DNA of 64,000 nt, from contig JAIBBY010000009.1 in the NCBI GenBank assembly GCA_019694455.1, forward strand, positions 42,494 through 106,493, read 5' to 3'. A program made the translations under genes and the position numbers. The stretch comes from Pirellulales bacterium. Lineage in GTDB: Bacteria > Planctomycetota > Planctomycetia > Pirellulales > JAEUIK01. The notes under the pieces were generated by a model. The model was not told where the DNA came from, made no database searches, and saw only the letters and a program-made list of their open reading frames with translations. Position 1 is the first letter of the stretch. Each line of letters opens with the position of its first letter. Positions 17,831-27,800 of the stretch are shown piece after piece.

Positions 17831-18070
17831 TCAGGGTTCTTCCTCTTCCTCCTCAAGTGGCCCCAGCCCCCCTTGCCAATCTTCGAGCGCGGCTAATAGC
17901 TCGTCGCGCTCCTCGCGCTTGGCCCACACCGATTCGCCCTGCTCCAGCCGAACCTCGTAGTCTCCCTCGTGCTGGCAATGCTCCGAGCCGCAAAAGTGCG
18001 GCACCGCCGAGATCCACATCACCCGGTACATCGGCACGTACTTGTCATCGATCGTGCAAAAGATCGACAT
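17831..18070 (-). CDS. Small hypothetical protein with Cys/His cluster
   Basis: A 79-residue protein starting MSIFCTIDDKYVPMYRVMW. A Cys/His group (PHFCGSEHCQHEGDYEV) in the first half could bind metal, although this is not a recognised finger. The C-terminus is an unbroken Glu run. It follows proC by 42 bases on the same strand, so it is likely cotranscribed. The function is unknown. Confidence 0.55.
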   Translation of the reverse strand: MSIFCTIDDKYVPMYRVMWISAVPHFCGSEHCQHEGDYEVRLEQGESVWAKREERDELLAALEDWQGGLGPLEEEEEEP

Positions 18071-18112
18071 CGATATCGGCCTCGAATCTTGCTAAAGGTC
18101 TATATCCGTATC

Positions 18113-18946
18113 TTAATCGGTGCGCCGCGGCGCTCCTAACTCCATCGAGCGCCGGGTGGCCGCCTCCACCGCCGCGATCAGCGCCGCTCGCACGCCCCCC
18201 GCCTCCAGCGCTTGCAATCCGGCGATCGTGGTGCCGCCGGGGCTGGTCACCTGGTCCTTGAGCACGCCAGGATGCTGATTGGTGGCCAGCACCATCTCGG
18301 CCGCCCCTTTGACGGTCTGCGCGGCCAGCGCCGTGGCCACGTCGCGCGGCAAGCCCATCCGCACGCCGCCATCGCTGAGCGCCTCGATCATCACATACAC
18401 AAACGCCGGACCCGAACCAGACAAACCGGTCACGGCGTCCAGCAGGGACTCGTCGAGTCGGTAGGCGCGCCCCACCGAATTCAATAACTGCGCTACAACC
18501 TCGCCATCCGCGGCGGTCGCTCCCGGACCCAAACAAAAACCAGTGGCGCTCTCGCCCACCAGACACGGCGTGTTTGGCATCACGCGCACCAGTCGCGGCT
18601 CGTGGCCGCGCGTGCGCAGCGCGTCGGCCATGGTGGCCAACCGCACGCCGGCGGCGATCGAAACCACTAGGTGACGCGCCGTCAGCCGGCCCGCCAATTC
18701 AGCCAGCACGGGCTGCATGATCTGCGGCTTCACCGCCAGAAACACAATCTCCGCGCTCTCCGCCACATCGGCGTTCGAGCGATCGCAGCGGCAGCCGGTG
18801 GCGCGGGCAAAGTGCTCGGCCGCTTCGGGCGAGGCGTCGCTTGCCAGCACGTGGTCGGCTGACGTTAACCCGGCGCGCAAGAAGCCTTGCGCCAGCGCGG
18901 TCGCCATCCGTCCGGCGCCAATGAAGCCAAGTCGCTGCGAAAGCAT
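18113..18946 (-). CDS. proC: Pyrroline-5-carboxylate reductase
   Basis: This enzyme reduces pyrroline-5-carboxylate to proline with NAD(P)H in the cytoplasm. The 277-residue protein begins MLSQRLGFIGAGRMATALAQ with the Rossmann GxGxM loop. It has the family markers FLAVKPQIM, RVMPNTPCLVGE and the C-terminal signature LSGSGPAFVYVMIEAL followed by SPGGTTIAGLQALE. The length fits. The ATG at 18946 was chosen because the Rossmann fold begins directly after it; longer in-frame upstream sequence shows no homology. It heads a short minus-strand run that ends with efpL. Confidence 0.95.
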   Translation of the reverse strand: MLSQRLGFIGAGRMATALAQGFLRAGLTSADHVLASDASPEAAEHFARATGCRCDRSNADVAESAEIVFLAVKPQIMQPVLAELAGRLTARHLVVSIAAGVRLATMADALRTRGHEPRLVRVMPNTPCLVGESATGFCLGPGATAADGEVVAQLLNSVGRAYRLDESLLDAVTGLSGSGPAFVYVMIEALSDGGVRMGLPRDVATALAAQTVKGAAEMVLATNQHPGVLKDQVTSPGGTTIAGLQALEAGGVRAALIAAVEAATRRSMELGAPRRTD

Positions 18947-19154
18947 CCACAAATCTCGAAGGGAAGCGAAACTACGTCGATTGGCCATGCTACGGAAAAC
19001 AGGCCGCGCGCACAATGCTAGCTTCGGCCGCCTGCGCCTTGAGCAAGCGCCGATCGCACTAGGCGCGGCGCCACGGTTTTGGCATAGTCCCGCCCCCTTA
19101 CCGAGTGGCCCTGCGCCGCTCGCGCACCCCGGCAAGCGCCATAGGAGCCGAACC

Positions 19155-19529
19155 ATGAACCGCCGCCACTGGATCATCTGGGCGATGGCCGCGTTTTGCG
19201 CCTTTTCGACGGCATCGGTTCGCGCAGAAGGCTGGTCGCTCTTCTCCAAAGACGAGCCCGAAGAGGCGCGACCTTCATGGAAACTGAGCGACGACGAAGA
19301 TCAAGGCCCCAACATGTGGGAGCGGATGAACTCTGGCGCCAAATCGATGTGGGACCGGGCCCGCCGCAGCATGAACTGGGGCTCGTCCAAGCCAAAACAG
19401 CGCGTGGCGACCGCCCGCCCGGTAGCCAAGAAAAAGAGCGGCTTTGGACTGTCGAATCTGTTTCGGTCCGATGAGCCGGAAGAACCCGCCACCCTGGCCG
19501 AATGGATAGGGCAGCCGCGGCCCGAGTAG
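19155..19529 (+). CDS. Small exported hypothetical protein
   Basis: A 124-residue protein with a clear signal peptide (MNRRHWIIWAMAAFCAFSTA, with cleavage expected near VRA-EG). The mature part is short, highly charged and disordered-looking, with repeated Trp residues and short motifs such as MWERMNSGAKSMWDRARRSM and FGLSNLFRSDEPEEPA. TAGGAG lies seven bases before the ATG at 19155. Genes of this form are common near planctomycete chromosomal housekeeping genes, but no function is known. It lies alone between divergent proC and a convergent glycosyltransferase. Confidence 0.65.
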   Translation: MNRRHWIIWAMAAFCAFSTASVRAEGWSLFSKDEPEEARPSWKLSDDEDQGPNMWERMNSGAKSMWDRARRSMNWGSSKPKQRVATARPVAKKKSGFGLSNLFRSDEPEEPATLAEWIGQPRPE

Positions 19530-19552
19530 CGTCCCGTTTCGAGCGGCGTTTC

Positions 19553-20755
19553 TCAGCGCGCCACGGGGACGTATTCGAGCAACAAGTCTTCGTACGCGGC
19601 GAGCACCGTATCCCAGGCGAAACGCGCCGCATGGCGCTGCCGACTCGTCGAGCGCATAATTGCCAACCGCAGGTCGTCTTCCAGCAGCGCGTCGAACGCT
19701 GTCTCGCACTGCGCTTGGCTGGCGAAGTAGGCGTTCTCTGACCCAGCCACCCAGCGATTGAATCGATTGTCGTGCGCCAACACCGCGCAACCGGCGCCTA
19801 GCGCTTCGACCAGCGCCGGATTGGTCCCGCCCACCGTGTGCCCATGCACGTAAAGCTGCGCGAAGAAGCGCAGCGCGGCGACCACCGCCTGATCGTAGAT
19901 GGCGCCAGGGAAAAGCACTTCGGCGCTAGCCGCCTGTAGCACCGCGGCGTGGTACGGATTTCGCTCTGGCTCGTACTTGCCAAGCACCACCAGTTGCTTG
20001 CCGCGCGGCCGAGCTGAAAATGCGGAAACGATCTCCAGAATCGAGTTTTCCGGTTCTGGCCGGGCCACCACAAGCGCGTAGCTGCGCGGCTCCAAGGAGT
20101 ATCGCTCCAGCATCGCCTCGTCGGCGTCGAGCACCGCATCGGCGCCGTAGGGAATTGTGGTTATCTTGCGTTCGCTGACGCGCGTCTCCAAGTGCTTGGC
20201 GATCTCCGGATGGTCCGCGATCAGATGGTTGCCCAGCCAGCAGCCGAGCCGCTCGTTGAGATAGAGCCAGGTCTTGGCCGGCAGCCGCCACTTGGCGCGT
20301 TGCCACTCCAGGCCATCCATGTTGATCAGGTTGGTCCGGCCGCGCAGCCGATACCAAACACAAAACGCCGCCGTGTTATAGCCCAGCGTCAGCATGAGGG
20401 TGTCGCGACGGGCGGCGTCGAGCGTCGACTTCCAATCGAACACCATGGTGCCCCGCGCGCCGGCGCGCGGCTCGGGGATCTGCACCAACCGCACCCCGTT
20501 CCACTCGGCCTCGTGGCGGCGGCCACTGCCGGCGGTTTGGCAATACACGGTCACGTCCCAATCGCGAGCGGCGAGGTAGAGAGCCAGCCGCTCGGCAAAG
20601 GTTTCGAAGCCGCCATGCTGGGCCGGAATACCGCGCGTGCCGAGAATCGCGATGGCAGGCCGCGCCCGGGCAGGTTCGACTGCGGCGCGACCTGCCTGCT
20701 CGCCGACCTCTTGCGCACCGTGCCGAATGGCATCCATCGGAAGACTGCTATTCAT
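19553..20755 (-). CDS. Glycosyltransferase with DUF1972-type N-terminus (rhamnosyltransferase-like)
   Basis: A 400-residue GT-B enzyme likely to transfer a sugar in surface polysaccharide assembly. The N-terminal AILGTRGIPAQHGGFETFAE is the DUF1972 signature found in rhamnosyl- and glucosyltransferases of capsule loci. The C-terminal half has GGTNPALVEALGAGCAVLAH, the family's donor-binding Glu region. The start overlaps the stop of the 20752 glycosyltransferase by four bases (ATGA), so the two are translationally coupled. Donor and acceptor cannot be read from sequence. About 30 residues before the Rossmann strand look disordered. Confidence 0.88.
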   Translation of the reverse strand: MNSSLPMDAIRHGAQEVGEQAGRAAVEPARARPAIAILGTRGIPAQHGGFETFAERLALYLAARDWDVTVYCQTAGSGRRHEAEWNGVRLVQIPEPRAGARGTMVFDWKSTLDAARRDTLMLTLGYNTAAFCVWYRLRGRTNLINMDGLEWQRAKWRLPAKTWLYLNERLGCWLGNHLIADHPEIAKHLETRVSERKITTIPYGADAVLDADEAMLERYSLEPRSYALVVARPEPENSILEIVSAFSARPRGKQLVVLGKYEPERNPYHAAVLQAASAEVLFPGAIYDQAVVAALRFFAQLYVHGHTVGGTNPALVEALGAGCAVLAHDNRFNRWVAGSENAYFASQAQCETAFDALLEDDLRLAIMRSTSRQRHAARFAWDTVLAAYEDLLLEYVPVAR

Positions 20756-22038
20756 GTCGCGACACTCAGCGGCTCGGAGATTGGCAGGTCAAGCACTAGT
20801 GGCGCTGACGTTGGCGCCGGGGGTGGCAGCTTCACGCCCACCTTGGCATAGACATCTCGCAGTTGAGCGAAGTGGGTCTCGGCGTTGAAGTCGCGCTCCA
20901 CGCGGCGGCGGCCGCACAATCCCATCTCGACCGCCTCGGCTCGATGCGCGTTGAACCAGTCCAAGTGTCGCGCCAAGGTTTCGGCGTCTCCGGGCGCGAA
21001 GACAAATCCATCGACTTCGTGGTCGATCAACTCCGGAATGCCGCCAATCCGCGCACCGATGACCGGCCGCGCATAGGAATACGATTCGAGGATCGCCATC
21101 GGGCAGTTGTCGTACCCCTCGGAGGGGACGATGGTCGCGATGCTCCCCCGGATCAGTTCTTCGAGCGCCGCGCCCGATTGAAAACCAAGCAACTCGACAT
21201 TAGTGATTTGCTCATCGGCAATGCGGCGCTCGATCTCAGCGGTTGCCTCGCCGCGGCCCACCAATAGCACGCGCACATGCGGCACGAGTTTGGCCGCGTC
21301 GACCAATGTGAGTACCCCCTTCAATCGCTCGATCCGGCCAAAGTACAGCAGATAGTCGCCGGGCTTGGTCTCGGGCCGAATGCTGGCGGTATCGCCAAAG
21401 TTGTGGATGGTGGTGATCTTTTCGCCGGGCACGCCCAGCTCAATCAACTTGTGCCGCTGAAACTCGCTCACCGAGATGAAATGATCGACGGCGTCCACAT
21501 TGCCCAACCAGCGGGAGACATAACTCTCCACCGTGCTCAAGGCCGAGCGCGCCACCGAGCCGCGATTGCAGCGCCGCGCCGTCGCCTGCCAAAAGCGATG
21601 CCCCTGACACGCCTCGCAAATGGCGCCGTGCGACATCAGCGAATAGACAGGGCACACCAGTTTGAAATCGTGAACCGTCTGCACGACGGGGATGCCGGCC
21701 TCGCGCAGCACCGGCAGTATCGCGCCGGTCAATTGACCGTAGTAAATATGCAAGTGCGCCAGATCGATCGGCTCGTCCGTCAGCAAGCGGCGCAGACAGC
21801 GCGCCGCCGAACGCGAATAGATGTAACGGGCCAGATCGAGCGGTCCGGGCGAATCGAAATCGACGCCCGGTGGAAAATATCGCGACCAGGGGGTGGGCTC
21901 GTTCCGCGCCTGTTGCGAGCTGAACGGAATCACGCGCTGGCCATGCCGCTCCAATAACTCGCCGAGCACGAAAAAATAGCGATCCGACCCGCCGCGAACA
22001 AAGTAGTTCTGCGACACATTGAGCACGGTCTTGGGCAT
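20752..22038 (-). CDS. Glycosyltransferase family 4
   Basis: A 428-residue GT4 enzyme, probably acting on a lipid-linked or growing polysaccharide chain at the cytoplasmic membrane face. It starts MPKTVLNVSQNYFVRGGSDR with the Gly-rich acceptor loop. The C-terminal half has KPGDYLLYFGRIERLKG and the donor-site motif SEGYDNCPMAILESYSYARP (E-x7-E). The ATG at 22038 is chosen over an ATG 21 bases upstream because AAGGAAG lies seven bases before it. It follows the GNAT gene by 29 bases and overlaps the next glycosyltransferase, so three genes form one unit. Confidence 0.9.
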   Translation of the reverse strand: MPKTVLNVSQNYFVRGGSDRYFFVLGELLERHGQRVIPFSSQQARNEPTPWSRYFPPGVDFDSPGPLDLARYIYSRSAARCLRRLLTDEPIDLAHLHIYYGQLTGAILPVLREAGIPVVQTVHDFKLVCPVYSLMSHGAICEACQGHRFWQATARRCNRGSVARSALSTVESYVSRWLGNVDAVDHFISVSEFQRHKLIELGVPGEKITTIHNFGDTASIRPETKPGDYLLYFGRIERLKGVLTLVDAAKLVPHVRVLLVGRGEATAEIERRIADEQITNVELLGFQSGAALEELIRGSIATIVPSEGYDNCPMAILESYSYARPVIGARIGGIPELIDHEVDGFVFAPGDAETLARHLDWFNAHRAEAVEMGLCGRRRVERDFNAETHFAQLRDVYAKVGVKLPPPAPTSAPLVLDLPISEPLSVAT

Positions 22039-22067
22039 CTTGCTTCCTTGGTCCTGCATCCTCGGTG

Positions 22068-23255
22068 TTAAGCGCTTCCCACGCTCTCTAGTTCAGGCGA
22101 TGAAACGACCGGCGCCGCTGGCTCGCCTTCCAAAGGTCGAACGGCGAATTGCTGCTGGCGACGAAGTCGCTGCTTCATGAACTGATAGCCGCACCGCGAC
22201 CAGCGATACCCCTCCACCAGCGCCCGGCCCGAACTTTGATTCAGGCCAACCAGCAGGCGCCCAACTCGGTAAGCGCCTGTCGCCCATTTGGCGGTCGCCT
22301 CGGCGAGGGGTCCATGAAAGTCGACGGCGCTGCGCGCCGGATCATCCTGGAACTGCTGATAGAGCCGCGCGCGAAGCTGCTGCCCGGGACTGAAATCGGC
22401 GAACTCCTCGTCGTAGCCCACCTTGGGGCTGAAGTAGACCCCCTTTGCCTTCAATCCGTATTCAAAGGCGATCGACCGTCCCTGCAAATCCAGGTAGACC
22501 AGTTCCAGGCTTCCCGTCGCCGCCAAGGCGCGGGCCTGCCGGCAATAGAAATCGAACACATCGGGCAATTGCAGTACGGCGCTGCCGCGATCCGATTTCC
22601 AACTGCGCTGCTCCACCTCGAAGCCGCGCCGCAGCAGCGATTCCAGTTCGTGCGGAAGGGGTTGAGAGTAAATCTTGAGTTCGGCCTCGCCCGCCGATTG
22701 CAGTCGTTCGTTGGAGCGTTTGATCTGTCGCCGCAAATTGCGCGAGCGCGACTCCAGATAGCGTTGCCAGTCGTGCGCGATCGCAATCTCGCCCACTTCC
22801 CACAGATCGTGATAACAGGTCGGAAGCCCTTCAAGCTTGATCGCTTGTAGCAGCGCTTGCCAATCGGCTCGCGCGGCGCGTATCCCATCGAATTTGGCCA
22901 ACGGCCAGCCCAGCCGGCGCATGCCGCTGGCCAACTCGCGACAGACGACGGCGACGTCGCACTGCGGTTCAATCGCCAGATCGCCGCACAAAGCCCACTC
23001 GTTGTTGGGCAGCCGCCCGATCGAGACGCCCGGCAGTCGGGTGTGCTCAACCAGCGGCAACGTCGCCAGCCATTGGTCACCATCTCGCACGACCAACAGG
23101 GCCAGCGCCGCGGTCGGCGCGAACGATTCAATCCAAACCGCCAAGGGTTCCGACTGACAAGTGGGGGTGGTCGCGAGACTCCGCCGCCAAAGGCGGTCCC
23201 AGGCTGCGGCATGCTCGCGCAACTCATTGACGCTGGTCAGGATTTGCAGTTGCAT
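22068..23255 (-). CDS. CelD/FemAB-type GNAT acetyltransferase
   Basis: A 395-residue protein with the two-lobed acetyltransferase fold (Acetyltransf_6 type) found in cellulose and exopolysaccharide loci, where it may acylate sugar polymers or their carriers. Visible family features are RNLRRQIKRSNERLQ in the middle, then VYLDLQGRSIAFEYGLKAKG and the FSPGQQLRARLYQQF acyl-CoA region. It is the first gene of the three-gene minus-strand glycosyltransferase unit, which supports a polysaccharide role. The exact substrate is unknown. The ATG at 23255 is followed at once by a plausible N-terminal strand (MQLQILTSVNELREHAAAW). Confidence 0.85.
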   Translation of the reverse strand: MQLQILTSVNELREHAAAWDRLWRRSLATTPTCQSEPLAVWIESFAPTAALALLVVRDGDQWLATLPLVEHTRLPGVSIGRLPNNEWALCGDLAIEPQCDVAVVCRELASGMRRLGWPLAKFDGIRAARADWQALLQAIKLEGLPTCYHDLWEVGEIAIAHDWQRYLESRSRNLRRQIKRSNERLQSAGEAELKIYSQPLPHELESLLRRGFEVEQRSWKSDRGSAVLQLPDVFDFYCRQARALAATGSLELVYLDLQGRSIAFEYGLKAKGVYFSPKVGYDEEFADFSPGQQLRARLYQQFQDDPARSAVDFHGPLAEATAKWATGAYRVGRLLVGLNQSSGRALVEGYRWSRCGYQFMKQRLRRQQQFAVRPLEGEPAAPVVSSPELESVGSA

Positions 23256-23442
23256 TTGGCTCTCGGCCGCGCTCGGCTCAAATGACGCAAGTACTTGGCA
23301 AGCATGGCTTATTTCCGGTCGCGCGCGCCCTCGACGACTGGCAGCGACAGTCGCCGCTCGCTTTCGCCTTCGGCCCGCGCCGTTACAATCGGCACACCTG
23401 ATGAATTCGTTCTGAACGCCAAGCGCGAAAAGCAGTTTCGAA

Positions 23443-24699
23443 ATGAATGTGGTCTGCCTGGTCGTCGATGGGTTGCAATCCGGAATGCTGGGCCCCTATG
23501 GCAACTCCTGGATCGACACGCCACACCTCAACCGTCTCGCCGGCGAAGGATTTGTGTTCCATCAGGCGCTGGTCGATTCACCCCATTTGAGCGACGTTTG
23601 CCGATCGCTCTGGACCGGCGCGCACGCGCGCGCTCAAGTCAAATTCGTGTCGCTACCGGCGCGGCTGGCCGAGGCCGGGGTGAACACGAGCTTGATTTCT
23701 GACGTGGTGGAGGTTGTCGAGCATCCGCTGGCGCACGATTTTCGCGAGGTGGCGCAGACGTCGCCGTCGGCCGCTGATTCGATCGTCGATCAGTGGCACG
23801 AGACGCAGCTTGCGCGCTTTTTTGCCCAGGCCGTGGAACAGCTTCGCGGCCTGCGCGAACCCTTTGTGCAATGGATTCACGCGGGCGGACTAGCAGGACG
23901 CTGGGACGCCCCGGCGGCCATTCGCGAGCGCTATCTGGCCGACGAGGATCTGCCGCCAGAACTGGTGTCGCGGCTGTATGAGCTCACGACGCCATCGCCC
24001 GCATGCGCCACGGCGAACGATGACCCCGATGAGCTATTGTTAACCCGTTTGGCCTACGCGGCGCAAGTCAGCGTGTTCGACACCTGTCTCGCGGCGCTAA
24101 ACGAAGCGCTGCGCGAGGCGCCGTTTGCCGATCGCACCTTGCTCTTGCTTTGGGGAGCGCGCGGTTTTCCGCTCGGCGGTCACGGGCAACTCGGCTTCGC
24201 CGATTTTCAGCTCTACTCGCAATTAACTCAGGTCCCCTGTCTGATGCATTGCCCAGCCACGATCGAGGCCGGACGCTCGCAAGCGCTTGCGCAGCCTGCC
24301 GACATCGCCGCCACGGTTCTGGCTTGTTACGAAATGGCGCCAACCTCGCTTGGCGCCGGCGCCGGCGCCAGCCTCTTGAACCTCGTGGAAGGGCCTGCGC
24401 GATCGCATCGAGATCGCGCGCTGCTCTGCAATCATCGGGGCGCGACGGCGCTGCGCACGCAGGGCTGGTATCTGATTCGCAATTCGCGCCAAGTTGCGCC
24501 AGCGACGGATGCGAGCGCCGCGGCTGAGCTTTACGCCAAGCCCGACGATCGCTGGGAAGTCAACGAAGTCGCCGTGCGGTTGCCCCACATCACCGCGCAG
24601 CTTGGCGAAGCGCTCGATGAACTCGAGCTGGCGATCGAAAAGGACCGCTCCGACCCTTTGACGACGCTCGACCCTCTATTGATTGAGGGCGCGGTTTAG
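23443..24699 (+). CDS. Sulfatase-fold protein lacking catalytic residues
   Basis: A 418-residue protein of the sulfatase/alkaline phosphatase superfamily. The start MNVVCLVVDGLQSGMLGPYG with DTPHLNRLAGEGFVFHQALV is unmistakable for the family. The formylglycine motif (C/S-x-P-S-R before LLTG) is replaced by LSDVCRSLWTG, which leaves no nucleophile at the right place. The second metal site usually read as SDHGEMLGEHG is replaced by WGARGFPLGGHG, losing the Asp and His ligands. So it is probably a pseudoenzyme or a binding or scaffold protein rather than a hydrolase. No signal peptide is seen. It is divergent from the glycosyltransferase unit and precedes a large exported protein. Confidence 0.8.
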   Translation: MNVVCLVVDGLQSGMLGPYGNSWIDTPHLNRLAGEGFVFHQALVDSPHLSDVCRSLWTGAHARAQVKFVSLPARLAEAGVNTSLISDVVEVVEHPLAHDFREVAQTSPSAADSIVDQWHETQLARFFAQAVEQLRGLREPFVQWIHAGGLAGRWDAPAAIRERYLADEDLPPELVSRLYELTTPSPACATANDDPDELLLTRLAYAAQVSVFDTCLAALNEALREAPFADRTLLLLWGARGFPLGGHGQLGFADFQLYSQLTQVPCLMHCPATIEAGRSQALAQPADIAATVLACYEMAPTSLGAGAGASLLNLVEGPARSHRDRALLCNHRGATALRTQGWYLIRNSRQVAPATDASAAAELYAKPDDRWEVNEVAVRLPHITAQLGEALDELELAIEKDRSDPLTTLDPLLIEGAV

Positions 24700-24823
24700 T
24701 CCCTCCAGGGCGCGCATTTACCGCACTTTAGGCGCCGCGCCGCGCGGCTAGGCGCTTTGGAAAAGCTGCGACGACTGACCCCTGCGCCCGAATTCCCGCC
24801 TAGAGGCCACTGACCCTCGTCAC

Positions 24824-24829
24824 TATAAT
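24824..24829 (+). promoter_or_regulatory. Candidate -10 element (TATAAT) for the 24880 gene
   Basis: A perfect TATAAT within CACTATAATCC lies 50 bases before the ATG at 24880. As with the two similar sites at 1790 and 8483, no clear -35 box is seen at standard spacing. Confidence 0.4.
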
Positions 24830-24879
24830 CCGCCCCCTGCTATCTCATTATCTCGGGCGAAGTTAGCACAGGATAAACG

Positions 24880-27800
24880 ATGATCGGACATGGAGGTCCG
24901 AAGTCATCGCGCTGGCGACTCGTCGCAATGGCCTGCTATTGCGCGCTGGGACTCTGCTGCGCGCAACCGCGCGCAAGCGCCGCCGAAACCAAGCCCATCC
25001 GGCTGCGCATCGTCTGGGGCGGAGGCGCGGCCACGCGCTGGCAAGGGACCATCACGCCCGTCAACGGCCTGGTCGCCAACATTGCGCCGCTTGGCACTGC
25101 GGCCGACGAGCCCGGCTCCATGTGGATCGACGGCAATCGCGTGGTGTTTGTCGCGCGCTCGCCACGCGCCAACGACGGCGTCGATCTCGATGTGACCGCG
25201 GAGCTCAACGAGTCGTTGAAGATCGAAATTCAATCCGACGTGGCGGGCAAGCCGCAGGTCGTGATCGAAGCGCCGTTGCAAACGCTCGTCAACGAACCGT
25301 ACACCCGCGAACTGGACGAGCGCGGCAACCAACTTGTTATTCGCCGCGCGCCGGGGGACAAACTGCATCTAGGTTTCGATCGTGACTCGCTCATTTATGC
25401 TCCGGCCGAAACGCTCAAGTGCCGAGTCACACCGCTTTTGATTGGCGACAACGGCCCACTGCGCTGCCGCGCGCAACTGCGCGACGCCAACACCGGACGC
25501 GCGGTCTGGTCGGAGGAACCGGCCGAGCCGCTTGCCGACTCCGCGGACTTTTCCGTCGCCATGAAACTGCCCACGGCGGAAGGCGTTTACAACTTGGAAC
25601 TGGAATTGATTCCACGCCGGGGACCGCTAGCCCTTGGCCTCAAGCCGTTAGCAACGCGACGAGCGCAGATCGTTGTTTTGGCCAAACAACCCCGACTCAA
25701 CTCGGCCGATGGTCGCCGGCCACTCGACCTGGTGCTCGAAATCGATCCCGCCAAACCCCATTGGTGGGACCGCTTGGGCAATCTGCCAACGCTGCCCGGC
25801 ATGCGAAAGGGCTCCTTTGGCACTGGCGACGCCGATCCGTGGCAACACGCGCTGGGCGCGATGGTGCAACTGGGTCCGGGCGGCTCATCGTTGACGCCAA
25901 GTTGGGAAGCGTATCCGCTCAGCGTGCAACGCGTGGGCGCGCCGCATGTCGTCGAAATTGAGTATCCCAGCGATGTCCCCCAGACCGTCGGAATCAGCCT
26001 GGTGGAACCCGGTCCCACGGGCGAGGCCGCGACGCAAGGGGTCGACTCGGGCTTTTACGTACCCGACGAGGCAGCCGCCACCGAGCCCAAGCTCTTGCGT
26101 CATCGCGTGATCTTCTGGCCACGGACGCGCACGCCGCTGTTGCTCATTTCGAATCTCGACGCGCGCTCGCAGGCCGTGTTTGGAAAGATTCGCGTGCTGG
26201 CGCACGACGGCACGCTGCCGGCGCGCTTTCCGTCGGATGGCGGTGACGGCGCGCGACTGATCGCGGCCTATTACGATCGCCCCCTGTTTGCCGCCAACTT
26301 CTCCGCGCCGGAGGCCTATGACGCCGGCAGCGGCCGCAGCTTGACCGATTGGAGCACCTTCTACCTGGGAAGTTCGCGGCTCATCGAGTACCTCAAGCAT
26401 GTGGGTTACAACGGGCTGACGCTCTCAGTGCTGGCCGACGGGGCAACGCTCTACCCCAGCGTACGCGCGCCCAGCACGCCGCGCTTCGACAACGGCGCGC
26501 TCTTCTCCACGGCGCAAGACCCCCTGCAGAAGGATGTGCTTGAACTGCTGCTGCGCATGTTCGATCGTGAAAAGCTGCAATTGATTCCCGCGATCAGCTT
26601 CGCCGCGCCGTTGGCCTCGCTGGAAGAACTCAAGCGGCAAGGGGGGGATGCGGCCGCCGGCCTCGAATGGGTGGGCCGCGACGGCCACACTTGGCTCGAA
26701 CGCTACGCTGCCGATCAAGGGCGCGCGCCGTACTACAACACGCTCGATCCGCGCGTGCAAGACGCCATGCTGGCCATCATCGACGAGTTGCTGGCGCGCT
26801 ACGGAGAGCATTCCTCGTTGACCGGCGTGGCGCTGCAACTGTCGGGCTACGGCTATGCGCAGCTTCCGGGTCTGGCCTGGGGATTCGACGATCGCACCAT
26901 CGCGGCGTTCGAGCACGACACTGGCGTCCAGATCGCCGGTGACGGACCAAGGCGTTTTGCCCTGCGCGCCCAGGCGCTGCTCGGACCGCAGCGCAAGGCA
27001 TGGTCCGATTGGCGCGCTCGGCGAATGACGGAGTTCTATCAACGCATCGAAGCACGCGTCACGCAGTCTCGGCCCGGCGCGCGGCTCTATCTGTGCGGCG
27101 CCGAGATGTTCAATGGCCCCGATCTGCTTAGCGCGCTGCGTCCCTCCTTGCCTCCCCGGCCCTTGGACGACGCGCTCGTCGAAGCCGGCATCGCGCCCGA
27201 ACTGGAAAAGCTGCTCACCAGCACGGTGCTCTTGCGTCCGCAGCAACTAAGCGCGCCCGGTCCGCTCGACTCACGCTTGTTGGATCTGAAAATTAACGAC
27301 GCGACCGAACTCGATCGCCGCCTGCGCGACGCCGCCGTCCCCGCGTGCTTGTTGTATCACGAGCCTTATCGAGTCGCGATTCCCTCGTTCGACGAGCAAA
27401 GCCCGTTTCGCAACTCGCACCTGACGCTGGTGGCTCAGCTTTCGCCGTCGGGCGAAAGAAATCGACAGCGCTTCGCGCACGCGCTGGCCACGCTCAACGC
27501 GCAAGCGCTGTTCGATGGCGGCTGGATGTTGCCGCTCGGCCAAGAAGATGAACTGGTCGACGTTTTCCGCGCTTATCGTCGGCTGCCGGCCGTCTCGTTT
27601 CAGTCGCTGGACATCGACTCGCAACCGGTCGCCATTCGCGCCGCTTCGCACAACGGCGCCACGCAGTGGATGCTGGTCAACGACTCGCCGTGGCCAGTGC
27701 AGTTGCAGCTCGATCTGTCGGTCGCGCCGCAGACGCCATTGACTGAATTGACGGGACGCCGCCGCATCGCGCCCTTGTCGCCCGGCAAGAGCGGCAGCCA

